Of a stretch of DNA of 64,000 nt, positions 7,887-18,142 are shown piece by piece. Source of the DNA: Pseudomonadota bacterium (GTDB lineage: Bacteria; Pseudomonadota; Alphaproteobacteria; Sphingomonadales; Sphingomonadaceae); NCBI GenBank assembly GCA_020160755.1, contig JAIUPN010000006.1:124001-188000 (forward strand), in the 5' to 3' direction. Numbering within the stretch: the stretch's first letter is position 1; each line of letters begins with the position of its first letter. Under the pieces are notes generated by a model. The model was given only the letters and a program-made list of their open reading frames with translations. It was not told the origin of the DNA and ran no database searches. The translations under genes were made by a program, and so were the position numbers.

Positions 7887-9938
7887 CTATTTCACCTCCG
7901 CAGTCACCACGACCGGCAGCGCCTTGTCGGGATCGCTCGCGATGTAGGCGGGGTTGAAACGCTCGAGCCATTTCTCGGACTCGACCAGCCACTCGATGTG
8001 CAATTCCTCGTACGGCAGGTTGTGCGTTCCCTTGGGCTGTTCGACGTAACGGAAGTCGGTCCCTTCCTTCTTGCCAGCGCCCTTCAGTCGCGACACCAGC
8101 GCCCGTGACTGTTCGATCGGAATACGTTCGTCGCGCACCCCCGCAACGATCAGGATCGGCGACCATGGGGCATCGGTATGGCGCGCCGAGGATATTGCCG
8201 TGAGATCGTCGGCAGTCGCCTGGTAACTGGCGCCGAAACTGCCGAAGGTGCTGATGTCGAACTGCTTCATCATCGGAAAATCATAGACCCCGGCCCCGGC
8301 GATGGCGCATTTCCACACCCCCGGATCGCGCTGCGCCCCGCGCGCGCTGGCATAGCCGCCATAGGACCACCCCATGACGCAGGCGCGATTCTTGTCGACC
8401 AGCCCCTGCCCCGCAAACCAGCTCACCGCGTCGTTCAGATCGGCCTGCATCCGGTTGCCATAGCCGTTGGGTTTGCGCCCTTCGAGGACGAAATCCTTCC
8501 CATATCCGCCCGAGCCGCGATAATTGGGCTGGATCACGACATAGCCCAGCTCGGCGATCGCCTGATGCCAGGGAAAAACGCCGAACTCCTCCTGATCGCG
8601 AACGCCGAAGGGGCCGCCATGCGGCATGACAACGACGGGAAGTCCGGCGCGATGCTTGCGGTGGCGTGGATAGGTGACCACGGCAGGGATTTCCATGCCG
8701 TCAGACGCCTTGTAGCGGATCGTTTCGGTCGGATTCAGTTCAGCGTCGTGCAGGACGGGGTGAAACCAGCCGAGCAACCGCAAGCTCCCCGTCTCGGTAT
8801 CGTACAGATAATAGCCACCGGGTGCGTTGGGCTTCGCGATGAACAGGATCAGCCGGGTGTAATCCTTGTTTGCCGAGCGAATCCGGCTGTTGCCCTCGCC
8901 GAAGTCTTCATCGAAGAATTTCTGTATCTCTGCCAGCCGGGGATCGAGCCACTTCACCCGCTCGCGCGTGTCGGTGTAATTGACGCCCAACAGGGCATCG
9001 CCGCTCCAATTCTCGATCGGGCCATCGACATCGTGGCCCGGCACCTCGAAGATCGGTTTCCCGGCGATCTCCATCGTCTGCATGTTGACCTTGTAGATTT
9101 TGCGGAACCCGTCCTTGTTGCTGCTGACGACCGCCATGTCGGGTTCTTTAAGGAAGATATCGGGGACTATCTGGCTGCCGGTGAAGGTCGGGTCCTTTTC
9201 GTTCACGACGGTCTTCAGCGTCGCGCGGTCGTCCGGCCGGTACATGACGCGCAGCTTGCCATTGTCATCATCGCCGGTGGTGGCACGGATCGTTCCCGTC
9301 CCGTCGGCAATCCATTGGCTGACGAAAACATTGGGACGCATCACCGATTTGAACTCGCCAGTACGAACCATGACATTGATGACCTCGGGCCGGAATTCGC
9401 GCTGCTGGTTCCGAAAGGCGCCACGCTGGATCATCACCGTCTCCGCCGCATGATCGACATGCACGATGTTGCCGCCATCGACGGTCGTGCCCTCCCATGC
9501 CAGGGGCGTCAACTTGCCGCTTTCCAGATCATAGGCCACCAGCCGTCGCAACTCGGCGCGCTGTCCGAAGATATTCTCGCGCGACAGCACGGTGAACACG
9601 ATGGTCCGGTTCCCCACCCAGCGCCAGCTGCCGACGGTGCGATCGCCCGTTTCCCGATACTCCTCGGCCCTGACAAAGAATGTCGGTTTGGCCCCCGGCG
9701 TACCGAGGTCGATGACGCCCAGATTGTCGACACCGTTAACGCTCATCATCACGGCAATCTTGCTGCCATCGGGCGATAGCTGCGGATCGCGCATGAAGGG
9801 GCGTTTGCCAAAGGCCGCAGTCGCGACGCGGCCCTTCTGTACCGCCGCGACGACCTCCCCCGGTGCCGCCAGAGCCGGCGCCGAAACCAGCAGAACGCCG
9901 GACAAAATTCCGCAAACCATCCAATTTCGGACCATCAT
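7887..9938 (-). CDS. Secreted S9 family prolyl-oligopeptidase-type peptidase
   Basis: A 683-residue serine peptidase of the acylaminoacyl-peptidase/dipeptidyl-peptidase group. It begins MMVRNWMVCGILSGV with a cleavable signal peptide ending at APALAAP, so it is exported. An N-terminal seven-bladed beta-propeller region (about residues 40-400) contains repeated WD-like strands such as DPQLSPDGSKIAVMM. The C-terminal alpha/beta-hydrolase domain has the nucleophile elbow GWSYGGYAS, the acid in VAGVRDERIP and the histidine in QPKGTHNLPYE. ATGs at 9938 and 9935 are adjacent; the longer frame to 10082 lacks conserved residues. It likely trims peptides in the periplasm. A 533-codon open frame on the opposite strand is a shadow. 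Confidence 0.92.
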   Translation of the reverse strand: MMVRNWMVCGILSGVLLVSAPALAAPGEVVAAVQKGRVATAAFGKRPFMRDPQLSPDGSKIAVMMSVNGVDNLGVIDLGTPGAKPTFFVRAEEYRETGDRTVGSWRWVGNRTIVFTVLSRENIFGQRAELRRLVAYDLESGKLTPLAWEGTTVDGGNIVHVDHAAETVMIQRGAFRNQQREFRPEVINVMVRTGEFKSVMRPNVFVSQWIADGTGTIRATTGDDDNGKLRVMYRPDDRATLKTVVNEKDPTFTGSQIVPDIFLKEPDMAVVSSNKDGFRKIYKVNMQTMEIAGKPIFEVPGHDVDGPIENWSGDALLGVNYTDTRERVKWLDPRLAEIQKFFDEDFGEGNSRIRSANKDYTRLILFIAKPNAPGGYYLYDTETGSLRLLGWFHPVLHDAELNPTETIRYKASDGMEIPAVVTYPRHRKHRAGLPVVVMPHGGPFGVRDQEEFGVFPWHQAIAELGYVVIQPNYRGSGGYGKDFVLEGRKPNGYGNRMQADLNDAVSWFAGQGLVDKNRACVMGWSYGGYASARGAQRDPGVWKCAIAGAGVYDFPMMKQFDISTFGSFGASYQATADDLTAISSARHTDAPWSPILIVAGVRDERIPIEQSRALVSRLKGAGKKEGTDFRYVEQPKGTHNLPYEELHIEWLVESEKWLERFNPAYIASDPDKALPVVVTAEVK

Positions 9939-10085
9939 CGCCTCCCCCAATCCGGCGCGCCGACAAGGCGCCGAAAATGTCCCCCGGTCAGGCCGATGCC
10001 TACCCGTTGGACAGCCTATGGCTGCGGCAGGGCAATAGCAATATCGCGTATCCGAGGTTCGCGACGGACGGCGTCGGGACACGAA

Positions 10086-10117
10086 AAAGCCCCGCCGGAT
10101 CGCTCCGGCGGGGCTTT
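10086..10117. terminator. Intrinsic terminator downstream of hppA
   Basis: Perfect 14-base arms (10086-10099 and 10104-10117) with loop TCGC are flanked by A-runs and T-runs. On the minus strand the stem is followed by five T residues, fitting termination of hppA, which ends 23 bases earlier. Confidence 0.9.
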
Positions 10118-10140
10118 CTTTCGCCCGCAGGCAGTGCGGC

Positions 10141-12258
10141 CTAAGCCGCGCCGTGCGCCAGAGCTGCGAGGAGCAGGATCGCCACGATGTTGGTGATCTT
10201 GATCATCGGGTTGACCGCCGGGCCCGCAGTATCCTTGTACGGATCGCCGACGGTATCGCCGGTCACTGCGGCCTTGTGGGCGTCGCTGCCCTTGCCGCCA
10301 TGATTGCCGTCCTCGATGTACTTTTTCGCATTGTCCCATGCGCCGCCGCCCGAGGTCATCGAGATGGCGACGAACAGGCCGCCGACGATGACGCCGAGCA
10401 GAAGCGCCCCGAGTGCTTCCAGCGCCGCCGCCGGGCCCGCAACCGCGCGGATCACGAAGAAGACGACGATCGGTGCGAGCACGGGGAGCAACGACGGGAC
10501 GATCATTTCCTTGATCGCCGCCTTCGTCACCAGATCGACCGTGCGCGCATAATCGGGCTTCGATTCATAGGTCATGATGCCCGGATTATTTTTGAACTGC
10601 TCACGTACATCCTTGACGACTTCGCCCGCCGCGCGGCCGACCGCGGTCATGCCGAACGCACCGAAAAGATACGGCAACAGCGCGCCGAGCAGCAGCCCGA
10701 CGATGACATAGGGCGACGACAGCGAGAAGGTCAGCGGCTCGGTCAAGCCGAGCTTCGCCGAATATTCGGTGATGTCGGCCGTATACGTACCGAACAGCAC
10801 CAGCGCCGCCAGACCCGCCGACCCGATGGCATAGCCCTTCGTCACTGCCTTGGTCGTGTTGCCGACGGCGTCGAGCAGATCGGTCTTTTCGCGAACGCTG
10901 TCATCGAGGCCCGCCATTTCGGCGATACCGCCGGCGTTGTCGGTGACAGGGCCATAGGCATCGAGCGCGACGACCATGCCGGCAAGCGCGAGCATCGCGG
11001 TTGCCGCAAAGGCGATGCCGACGATCCCCGCAGTCTGGAACGCGACGACGATGCCGACACAGATCACCAGCGTCGGCAGCGCCGTCGATTCAAGGCTGAT
11101 AGCAAGGCCCTGGATGACGTTGGTGCCGTGGCCCGTTTCCGATGCCTTGGCGATCGAACGCACCGGGCGATAGTTGGTGCCGGTATAATATTCGGTGATC
11201 CAGATGATCAGCCCGGTGATGACGAGGCCGAGCAGCGAGCAATAGAAAAGGTCGCTACCGTTGAACGTCGTACCCGTGATGTCGGTCGTCATGTCGCCCT
11301 TCAGCACATAGCTGGTCGAGAACCAGATCGCCGGGATCGAGAGAACCGCGGTGACGAGGAAACCCTTGTACATCGCACCCATGACATTCTTGCCGCCGCC
11401 GAGGCGCACAAAATAAGTGCCGATGATCGAGGTGACGATACAGACGCCGCCCATCAGGAGCGGCAGGCTCATCAGCGGAAGGAGCATGTCGCCCGTGCCC
11501 TTCAAGAGCAGCGCGATCAGCACCATCGTCGCGCCGACGGTGACGACATAGGTTTCGAACAGATCGGCGGCCATGCCGGCGCAGTCGCCGACATTGTCGC
11601 CGACGTTATCGGCGATCACCGCGGGATTGCGCGGATCGTCCTCGGGGATTCCGGCCTCGACCTTGCCGACAAGGTCGGCGCCGACGTCGGCCGCCTTGGT
11701 GAAGATGCCGCCGCCGAGACGCGCGAAGATCGAGATCAGCGAGGCGCCAAAGGCGAGCGCGACGAGCGCGTCGACCACGGTGCGATCGTCACCACCGACG
11801 GTGTAGCCGCCGGGCCCGATCAGATACCAGAAGAAGACCGAGATCGCGAGGAGCGCGAGCCCCGCCACGAGCAGGCCGGTGATCGCGCCGGCGCGGAAGG
11901 CCATGGTCAGGCCCGCCTGCAATCCGGTCTGCGCGGCCGCCGCGGTGCGGACATTGGCTTTCACCGAAATGTTCATGCCGACAAAACCCGCGACGCCCGA
12001 CAGGACGGCGCCGATGACAAAGCCGGTCGCCGAAATGGGGCCAAGAAAGACCCCCACGAGGACAGCGACGACGACGCCGACGATGGCGATGGTGCGATAT
12101 TGGCGGCCGAGATAGGCCTTGGCGCCTTCCTGAATGGCGGCGGCAATTTCCTGCATCTTCTCATTACCCGCCGATGCGCTGAGCACCTGCCGCGAGGTAA
12201 TAAATCCATAGAGTACGGCCACCAGGCCGCACGCTATCGCGATCAAAACCGGATTCAT
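10141..12258 (-). CDS. hppA: K+-insensitive H+-translocating inorganic pyrophosphatase
   Basis: This membrane enzyme couples pyrophosphate hydrolysis to proton pumping across the inner membrane. The 705-residue protein has about 16 hydrophobic segments and the substrate-binding blocks [13 protein letters not shown] and [18 protein letters not shown]. It also has the late [16 protein letters not shown] and [17 protein letters not shown] motifs. The segment [19 protein letters not shown] carries Lys after GNTT rather than Ala; that lysine is the established mark of the potassium-independent subclass. The start [18 protein letters not shown] at 12258 fits; seven extra codons to 12279 are open. 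It is transcribed alone, with a strong terminator beyond the stop. Confidence 0.96.
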   Translation of the reverse strand: MNPVLIAIACGLVAVLYGFITSRQVLSASAGNEKMQEIAAAIQEGAKAYLGRQYRTIAIVGVVVAVLVGVFLGPISATGFVIGAVLSGVAGFVGMNISVKANVRTAAAAQTGLQAGLTMAFRAGAITGLLVAGLALLAISVFFWYLIGPGGYTVGGDDRTVVDALVALAFGASLISIFARLGGGIFTKAADVGADLVGKVEAGIPEDDPRNPAVIADNVGDNVGDCAGMAADLFETYVVTVGATMVLIALLLKGTGDMLLPLMSLPLLMGGVCIVTSIIGTYFVRLGGGKNVMGAMYKGFLVTAVLSIPAIWFSTSYVLKGDMTTDITGTTFNGSDLFYCSLLGLVITGLIIWITEYYTGTNYRPVRSIAKASETGHGTNVIQGLAISLESTALPTLVICVGIVVAFQTAGIVGIAFAATAMLALAGMVVALDAYGPVTDNAGGIAEMAGLDDSVREKTDLLDAVGNTTKAVTKGYAIGSAGLAALVLFGTYTADITEYSAKLGLTEPLTFSLSSPYVIVGLLLGALLPYLFGAFGMTAVGRAAGEVVKDVREQFKNNPGIMTYESKPDYARTVDLVTKAAIKEMIVPSLLPVLAPIVVFFVIRAVAGPAAALEALGALLLGVIVGGLFVAISMTSGGGAWDNAKKYIEDGNHGGKGSDAHKAAVTGDTVGDPYKDTAGPAVNPMIKITNIVAILLLAALAHGAA

Positions 12259-12412
12259 GCGTGTTGCTTCCTTCCCCATGAGAAGGGCGACGCAGAAGAT
12301 AGCAGTCGAGCACGTCCGACTTATTGATGCCGGTTCGCTCTCTCCCCTGATGCGACCGCCCCAAATTTGGACGCCGAGTTATGGGAAGAAAGAAAGCCAA
12401 GGGCAACCCCGG

Positions 12413-13465
12413 TTATTCGGCCGTTTCACGTGACTTCCGCCCGGCGCCCATACCGCGCGCCTCATCCAGCGCCTTTCGCGCGTCGATAGCAGAATCGGTG
12501 TCCGGGTCCAGCGCCAGCGCTCGCTCGAGCAACTCAATCGCCCGCGCGGCATCGGGCGCGATGCCCTTTCCCGTCTGATAGGCCCGCCCGAGCGTGAAGC
12601 AGCTTTCGGGCTCGCCGAACTGGCACGCCCGGTCGAACAATTCGAGCGCCCGCTGGCGGTCCCGGCGAACGCCGCGCCCGTCGTTCACCAGCATCGCCAG
12701 ATTGCCGCACGCAGCCGCCTCGTCGACCCCGCAGCTTTGCTGGAACAGCGCAAAGGCCTGCTTATAGTCCTGCGGCATGCCCAGGCCGTCGCGGTGGAGC
12801 ACGCCCAGATTATAGCAGGCATGCTGGTCGTCGGCGTCGCAGGCGCGCCTGAAAAGACGCGCCGCCTGCCGCTGGTTCGGCGCGACGCCCTTGCCGAGCG
12901 AATAGGAGGCGCCAAGGTTCGCACATCCCGACATGTCATCCATGTCGCAGGCCTGTTTGAACAGCTGCACGGCGCGCTTCGGATCCTTGGGAACGCCCTC
13001 GCCGCCGATATAGGCCAGACCAAGGTTCGAGCATGCGGTCGCCTCGCCGCCATGGCAGGCAAAGGCGTAATAGGCGGCCGCGCGTTCGTGCGAGAGGGCA
13101 ACGCCATTCCCACGGCTATAGGCATAGCCGGCCATGGCGCATCCGGTCATGTTGCCCAGCTGGCAAGCGCGTGCGAAAAGCGGCGTGGCAAGCGTATCGT
13201 CGGGGGGAACGCCGTCGCCTTCGTGATGAAAATAGGCGAGCCGGGTACAGGCTTCGGCGTCGCCCGCCTCGCAATCAGCGGCAGCGACCGCGCGATCGTC
13301 AGCAGCGTCATCTTTGTCGGGCGCCTCGATCGGATCGACCGTCTGCACGCGTGCCGTCTCGGCCGGCTCCGCCCACGCGGGGTCGGTCATGCCGGCAAGT
13401 GCGGCGAGGCAGATCGCCACCATCGTTCGGGCAAGGGCACAGGGCCGGCTCTTTCGGTCGATCAT
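12413..13465 (-). CDS. Secreted Sel1-repeat protein with paired cysteines (Hcp-like)
   Basis: Six to seven Sel1-type TPR repeats of about 36 residues fill residues 60-330. Nearly every repeat carries two cysteines eight apart (ACQLGNMTGC, ACHGGEATAC, ACDMDDMSGC, ACDADDQHAC, SCGVDEAAAC, ACQFGEPESC). This is the disulfide-stapled arrangement known from Helicobacter cysteine-rich proteins. The N-terminus (ALARTMVAICLAALAGM, then PAWAEP) is a signal peptide, consistent with an oxidising periplasmic location. The start at 13465 follows AGGTG; 13486 is an alternative. Its role is probably a protein-binding scaffold, but no partner is indicated by the neighbours thiL and hppA. Confidence 0.82.
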   Translation of the reverse strand: MIDRKSRPCALARTMVAICLAALAGMTDPAWAEPAETARVQTVDPIEAPDKDDAADDRAVAAADCEAGDAEACTRLAYFHHEGDGVPPDDTLATPLFARACQLGNMTGCAMAGYAYSRGNGVALSHERAAAYYAFACHGGEATACSNLGLAYIGGEGVPKDPKRAVQLFKQACDMDDMSGCANLGASYSLGKGVAPNQRQAARLFRRACDADDQHACYNLGVLHRDGLGMPQDYKQAFALFQQSCGVDEAAACGNLAMLVNDGRGVRRDRQRALELFDRACQFGEPESCFTLGRAYQTGKGIAPDAARAIELLERALALDPDTDSAIDARKALDEARGMGAGRKSRETAE

Positions 13466-13567
13466 CGCCGCACCTGTGCCCGCCATCCAGCAGAATATAA
13501 AGAGAATTTTCTGTTACACCGCTTCCGTCAAACTCCCTGTGAGAACACCACCGGCGCAAATCGACGG

Positions 13568-14497
13568 TCAGTGCATGAAGCCGAGACTGGCTGGCGGCGC
13601 GATACGCTGCGCGCGATGCGTCAACACGATCCCCTCGCCCACACCGGCATGGCCGAGCGGGGTGACGGCAATATTCAGCCCTGTCGCAATCTCGCGTATG
13701 GCCCCCGCTTCGCCCGGGTCGGCGGCGAACAGCAACTGATAATCATCGCCCGCGGTCGCCGCCGCGAGCCGCGTGTCGAGTACATCGGGCCGCACCGCGA
13801 GCAACGCCGCCGATAGCGGGATCGCCTCCAGCATGAGGCCCAGCTCGCACCCGCTGGCCTCCGCCATGCGCTGCGCGTCGATCAGCAGGCCATCGGACAC
13901 GTCCATCATCGCGTGCACGTGCGGCGCGACAGCCTGGCCAAAGGTCAGCTGCGGCTGCGGCCGCTTGTAGGCCGCAAGGCAGGTCTCGTTCGGATCGACC
14001 TGCCCCAGCCGCATCGCAAGGCCAAGGCCCGCATTGCCGATCGTGCCCGTGACCCATAGCTGGTCGCCCGGCCGCGCCCCGCCGCGCGTCGGTGCGCCGC
14101 CCGGCGGGGCGCGGCCGATCGCGGTCAGCCCGAAACTGCGCGGCGCCCCTGCGGGCGGGCGCACGGTATCGCCGCCGAGCAAGAGGACACCGAACCGGCG
14201 CAGCACAAGGTCGAGCCCCTCGGCAAAGGCGGCGTCCCATTGTCCGTCACCGAGGCTGTAGCCGACGAGCACGCCGACGGGCGCCGCGCCCTTTGCCGCG
14301 AGGTCGGACAGATTCACCGCGACGAGTTTCCACGCGACGTCCTGCGGCGTGTCGTCGGGAAGGAAATGGATGCCCTCGACGATCATGTCGTGGGTGAGGA
14401 CCAGCCCCTCCCACTCCGCCGCGTCATCGGCAAGCCCGCGCGCGGCGGGGTCGGTCGCAATGCTGCGCAGACGGGCGATGAAATCGGCTTCGCTCAT
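13568..14497 (-). CDS. thiL: Thiamine-monophosphate kinase
   Basis: ThiL phosphorylates thiamine phosphate to the active cofactor thiamine diphosphate. The 309-residue product begins MSEADFIARLRSIA and shows the PurM/AIR-synthase-like fold motifs. These are DDAAEWEGLVLTHDMIVEGIHF in two parts (the metal-binding aspartates), NLSDLAAKGAAPVGVL, GGDTVRPP and the C-terminal MMDVSDGLLIDAQRMAEAS. GLADDAA replaces the more usual GIGDDAA. A 27-codon extension to 14578 is unconserved and not used. It lies downstream of nusB with a gap of about 100 bases, in the leftward hisG-hisD-nusB-thiL run; nusB-thiL adjacency is common in proteobacteria. Confidence 0.95.
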   Translation of the reverse strand: MSEADFIARLRSIATDPAARGLADDAAEWEGLVLTHDMIVEGIHFLPDDTPQDVAWKLVAVNLSDLAAKGAAPVGVLVGYSLGDGQWDAAFAEGLDLVLRRFGVLLLGGDTVRPPAGAPRSFGLTAIGRAPPGGAPTRGGARPGDQLWVTGTIGNAGLGLAMRLGQVDPNETCLAAYKRPQPQLTFGQAVAPHVHAMMDVSDGLLIDAQRMAEASGCELGLMLEAIPLSAALLAVRPDVLDTRLAAATAGDDYQLLFAADPGEAGAIREIATGLNIAVTPLGHAGVGEGIVLTHRAQRIAPPASLGFMH

Positions 14498-14595
14498 ACT
14501 CAAATCGTAGCGAATACCGTTACGGTATAAAAGATACCGAACCATGCGCCCCTGCGAAGATGGGGGCCCAGAGCGCATTTGCGCAACGGTTGGAC

Positions 14596-15042
14596 TTACT
14601 TCCGCACATCCTTGCCGATCGCATCGAGCAAGCCATTCGCGAACCCGGCCTCGCGCGCGTCGAAGAACGCCTTGGCGACATCGACATATTCGCTGACCAC
14701 CGCGCCGACCGGCACGTCGCTGCGCGCCATCAGCTCGTACGACCCCGCACGCAGAATCGCCTTCATCGTACGGTCGAGCCGCTCCATCGACCAGCCGCTC
14801 GCGAGCCGGGCGACAATCGCCGCGTCGATCTCTTCCGCGCGCGCCAGCGTCCCCTTCACGATGTCGTCGAAAAAGGCGGTGTCAGCATCGGCATATTCCG
14901 CGTCCTCGATCGTCGCGCCGATACGGTGCTGGTGGAATTCGTGGATCAGCTTGGCGACGGGCGTCGCCTCCATTTCGTGCTGATAGAGCGCCTGGACAGC
15001 GGCGAGACGGGCGGCGGAGCGGGACTGGGTGCGTTTGTTCAT
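14596..15042 (-). CDS. nusB: Transcription antitermination factor NusB
   Basis: NusB joins NusE (S10) on boxA RNA in antitermination of rRNA operons. The 148-residue all-helical protein has the family start RSAARLAAVQALYQHEM and the later blocks WSMERLDRTMKAILRAGSYEL and VVSEYVDVAKAFFD, followed by FANGLLDAIGKDVRK. It starts seven bases after the hisD stop, so it is probably co-transcribed with hisG-hisD, mixing histidine synthesis and stable-RNA transcription functions in one unit. Confidence 0.96.
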   Translation of the reverse strand: MNKRTQSRSAARLAAVQALYQHEMEATPVAKLIHEFHQHRIGATIEDAEYADADTAFFDDIVKGTLARAEEIDAAIVARLASGWSMERLDRTMKAILRAGSYELMARSDVPVGAVVSEYVDVAKAFFDAREAGFANGLLDAIGKDVRK

Positions 15043-15049
15043 GGCTTTT

Positions 15050-16342
15050 CTACTTTAGACGGTTCTGGACGCTGAGCGCGTGCGCGGGAAGCCCCTCGGC
15101 GCCGGCGAGCGCGACCGCCGCCGGACCGATGGCCGCAAGGCTCGCGTCATCGAGAGCGAGGAAACTGGTGCGCTTCATGAAGTCGGTGACCGACAGCCCG
15201 CTCGAAAAGCGCGCGCGGCGTCCGGTGGGGAGGACATGGTTGGGGCCGGCGACATAATCGCCGATCGCTTCGGGGGTCTGACGGCCGAGGAAGACCGAGC
15301 CGGCGTGGCGCACTTTGGCGAACAACGTGTCGGCTTCGGCGGGATCGACCGCGAGTTCGAGATGTTCGGGGGCGAGCCGATCGCAGAGCGGGATTGCTTC
15401 GGCCAGCGTCGGCACGACGATCACCGCGCCGTTGTCGGCCCAGCTTGCCTGCATCGTCGGCGCGGTGCTCAGCGTCGGAATGACATGCGCCACCGCCGCA
15501 GCGACCGCATCGGCGAAATCGCCGTCGTCGGTGAACAGGATCGACTGGCTGGTCGGATCGTGCTCGGCTTGACTGAGCAGGTCGGCGGCGATGATATGCG
15601 GTTCATTCTTGCCGTCCGCGACGACGACGATCTCGCTCGGCCCCGCAACCATGTCGATACCGACAACGCCGTAAAGCTGGCGCTTCGCTTCGGCGACCCA
15701 CGCGTTTCCGGGACCGGTGACGACATCGACCGGCGCGATGCGGCTGGTGCCATAGGCGAGTGCGGCGACCGCCTGTGCGCCGCCGACGCGCCAGATTTCG
15801 TCGACCCCGCCGATATGCGCCGCAGCCATTACGACCGGGTTGGTTTCGCCGCCCGGCGTCGGGGTCATCATCACGATGCGCTCGACCCCCGCGACCTTCG
15901 CGGGGATGATGTTCATCAGCACCGAAGAGGGATAAGCCGCGCGTCCGCCGGGGACATAGACCCCCGCCGCGTCGACTCCCCGCCAGCGCGCGCCGAGCCG
16001 CGCGCCCGTATCGTCGCGATAGTCGCGATCCTCGGGAAGCTGTGCGGCATGATAGGCGCGGATGCGGCCCGCTGCGAGGTTGAGGGCGTCGCGCAGCTCG
16101 GGCGCCAGCGCCGCATAAGCCGCCGCGCATTCGTCCTTCGAGATGCTCCAGCCGCTGGCGCCCAAATCGAAGCGGTCGAACTTCGCGGTATAGTCGGCGA
16201 GTGCCGCGTCGCCTTCGGCCTTTACCCGCGCAATGATCGCGGCGACGTCGGCAGCGACGTCGAACGCGCTCTCGCGCCGATCATTGACCAGCGCGTCGAA
16301 CTCGGCCGCGAAGCCGGGTTCGGAAGCGTCAAGCCGCCGCAT
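15050..16342 (-). CDS. hisD: Histidinol dehydrogenase
   Basis: HisD carries out the last two NAD-dependent oxidations of histidine synthesis, from histidinol to histidine, with a bound zinc. The 430-residue length is typical. Recognisable blocks are [18 protein letters not shown], the [14 protein letters not shown] nucleotide-binding region, [14 protein letters not shown], the zinc-ligand region [10 protein letters not shown] and [19 protein letters not shown]. Its first 14 bases overlap the end of hisG on the same strand, indicating coupled translation. nusB follows seven bases after its stop. Confidence 0.97.
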   Translation of the reverse strand: MRRLDASEPGFAAEFDALVNDRRESAFDVAADVAAIIARVKAEGDAALADYTAKFDRFDLGASGWSISKDECAAAYAALAPELRDALNLAAGRIRAYHAAQLPEDRDYRDDTGARLGARWRGVDAAGVYVPGGRAAYPSSVLMNIIPAKVAGVERIVMMTPTPGGETNPVVMAAAHIGGVDEIWRVGGAQAVAALAYGTSRIAPVDVVTGPGNAWVAEAKRQLYGVVGIDMVAGPSEIVVVADGKNEPHIIAADLLSQAEHDPTSQSILFTDDGDFADAVAAAVAHVIPTLSTAPTMQASWADNGAVIVVPTLAEAIPLCDRLAPEHLELAVDPAEADTLFAKVRHAGSVFLGRQTPEAIGDYVAGPNHVLPTGRRARFSSGLSVTDFMKRTSFLALDDASLAAIGPAAVALAGAEGLPAHALSVQNRLK

Positions 16343-16985
16343 CGCCGACCGCCTGACGGAATTTCTCGACGAGCGCCGGCACTTCGGCCGAGCGCAGCTT
16401 GAACGCGGCGCGGTTGACGATCAGCCGCGCCGACACCTCGCTGATAATCGTCTGTTCGGCGAGCGCATTCTCGACGAGCGTCCGCCCGGTCGAGACCAGG
16501 TCGACGATGTGCGAGGCGAGTCCAAGCTTCGGGGCGATCTCCATCGCGCCATTGAGCTTGATGCACTCGGCCTGGATACCCTGCGCCTCGAACCAGCGGC
16601 GCGTCGTTCCGGGATATTTGGTCGCGACGCGAATATGGCTTTCACCGAGCCCCGGCGGCGCGCTGCCCTCCGGCCCGGCGAGCGACAGGCGGCAATGGCC
16701 GATTCCCAGATCGACGGGGGCATAAAGCTCCGAATAGTCGAACTCGTCGACGACGTCCGACCCCACGATGCCGAGCTGCGCCGCGCCATGTGCGACAAAG
16801 GTCGCGACGTCGAACGCGCGCACGCGGATCAGCGAGATATGCGGCTGGTTGGTCGCGAACACCAGCGCGCGGCTCTTCTTGTCGAAGAAATCCGCCGCGG
16901 GCTCGATACCGACGCGCGCAAGCAGCGGCAGCGCCTCGTCGAGGATGCGCCCTTTCGGGATGGCAAAGATGATCGGTTCGGGCAT
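16329..16985 (-). CDS. hisG: ATP phosphoribosyltransferase, short form (HisG-S)
   Basis: HisG joins ATP and PRPP in the first, feedback-controlled step of histidine synthesis. The 218-residue product starts [18 protein letters not shown] and contains the PRPP loop region [16 protein letters not shown] and the block [20 protein letters not shown]. It lacks the C-terminal ACT-like regulatory domain, so it is the short form. Family knowledge says such forms need HisZ for activity and feedback; hisZ is not in the window. The frame is open back to 17366 but those residues overlap the divergent gene at 17025 and are not conserved. Confidence 0.95.
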   Translation of the reverse strand: MPEPIIFAIPKGRILDEALPLLARVGIEPAADFFDKKSRALVFATNQPHISLIRVRAFDVATFVAHGAAQLGIVGSDVVDEFDYSELYAPVDLGIGHCRLSLAGPEGSAPPGLGESHIRVATKYPGTTRRWFEAQGIQAECIKLNGAMEIAPKLGLASHIVDLVSTGRTLVENALAEQTIISEVSARLIVNRAAFKLRSAEVPALVEKFRQAVGDAAA

Positions 16986-17024
16986 AAGCTTGCGCGCCCA
17001 TAAGCGGCGAGAGGAAAAAGGGCA

Positions 17025-18107
17025 ATGAGCGAGCGTTACAAGCCGATCGACATGGCCGAAACCGGGCCCGGGGCCGTCCGCACCGCCTTTGCCAATCAGG
17101 TCGCCTATTGCCGCGCCAACGATGCGCGCGTCACCGCGCGCATCGTTGGCGCGCTGGACACACTGCTCGACAATCCGGCGACCGAATTTGCGCGGCGCAT
17201 CGCGGGCTGGCAGGGTGCGCCGCTCGCCGACGCGCTGCCACTCCGCGCCGCGGGCGGCCTTCATGCGCTGCACCTGTCGGGAATCGCCGACGAACTCGCG
17301 CCGATCTATGCCGACGCCGAGGACATCAACGACGCCGCGATCGTCGCGGGCGCCGTCCGCCGGCACGAGGCGGCGCTGCTCCCTTGGCTCGACGGCCCGC
17401 CGCAGACGAACGAGGCGGGGCGCTCGTCGAACTTCATCGCCGCGATGCTGTGGCTCGCCGACCGGGGACTACCGCCGCTGTTCGACTGCCTCGAAATCGG
17501 GTCGAGCGCGGGGATCAACCTGATGATCGACCGCTATCATTACGACCTTGCCGGGGTCCATATCGGACCGCGGCCCGGCGCGATGGCCTTCGCCCCCGAA
17601 TGGCGCGGCGACCATCCGCCGCAGCACGACATTGGCTTTGCCGGGCTCAAGGGCTGCGACGTCGCGCCCGTCGACCTCACCGACCCGGCGCAGGCGCTGC
17701 GGCTAAAGGCCTATATCTGGCCTGAGCATCATATCCGCTTTGCGCGCATGGAGGCCGCGATCGCCGCCGCAACCGCGGAGCCGCCGCAGCTGATCCGCGC
17801 CAATGCTGCCGACTTCATCGAGACCGAACTCGCGCGGCCGCAGGCGGATGGGACGACGCGTGTGCTGATGCACTCGATCGTCTGGCAATATGTCCCCGCC
17901 GATCAGCAGGCCCGGGTCACCGCTGCGATCGAAGCCGCGGGGGCGCGGGCGACTGCCGAAAAACCGCTCGCATGGATCGCGCTCGAAGCCAATCGCACCG
18001 TGCATCATCACGAACTGGTCGTGCGATACTGGCCGGGCGGCGCGGCGCCGCGGATGCTGGGCCGCTCCCACGCCCATGGCGCGTGGGTCGAATGGCTGGG
18101 CTCATGA
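17025..18107 (+). CDS. DUF2332 family protein
   Basis: The 360-residue protein belongs to DUF2332, an uncharacterised family spread in alphaproteobacteria and actinobacteria. Conserved stretches seen are [17 protein letters not shown] near the start, the glycine-rich [16 protein letters not shown], and [16 protein letters not shown]. The [11 protein letters not shown] pattern looks like the nucleotide loop of class I methyltransferases, which is inference only. It is divergent from hisG (39-base gap), and the following hydrolase gene begins 35 bases after its stop, possibly co-transcribed. Confidence 0.85.
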   Translation: MSERYKPIDMAETGPGAVRTAFANQVAYCRANDARVTARIVGALDTLLDNPATEFARRIAGWQGAPLADALPLRAAGGLHALHLSGIADELAPIYADAEDINDAAIVAGAVRRHEAALLPWLDGPPQTNEAGRSSNFIAAMLWLADRGLPPLFDCLEIGSSAGINLMIDRYHYDLAGVHIGPRPGAMAFAPEWRGDHPPQHDIGFAGLKGCDVAPVDLTDPAQALRLKAYIWPEHHIRFARMEAAIAAATAEPPQLIRANAADFIETELARPQADGTTRVLMHSIVWQYVPADQQARVTAAIEAAGARATAEKPLAWIALEANRTVHHHELVVRYWPGGAAPRMLGRSHAHGAWVEWLGS

Positions 18108-18142
18108 CAGTAGCGCCCTCCCCCCGGCCTGGAGACCGATCG

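Noticed and set aside
8178..9779. 533-codon plus-strand open frame over the S9 peptidase
   Set aside because: Antisense to a firmly identified enzyme with catalytic motifs; residue mix (Asp, Arg, His, Ile) is typical of GC-rich shadow frames.
10153..12327. 724-codon plus-strand frame over hppA
   Set aside because: Shadow of the pyrophosphatase: charged, without membrane segments or a domain.
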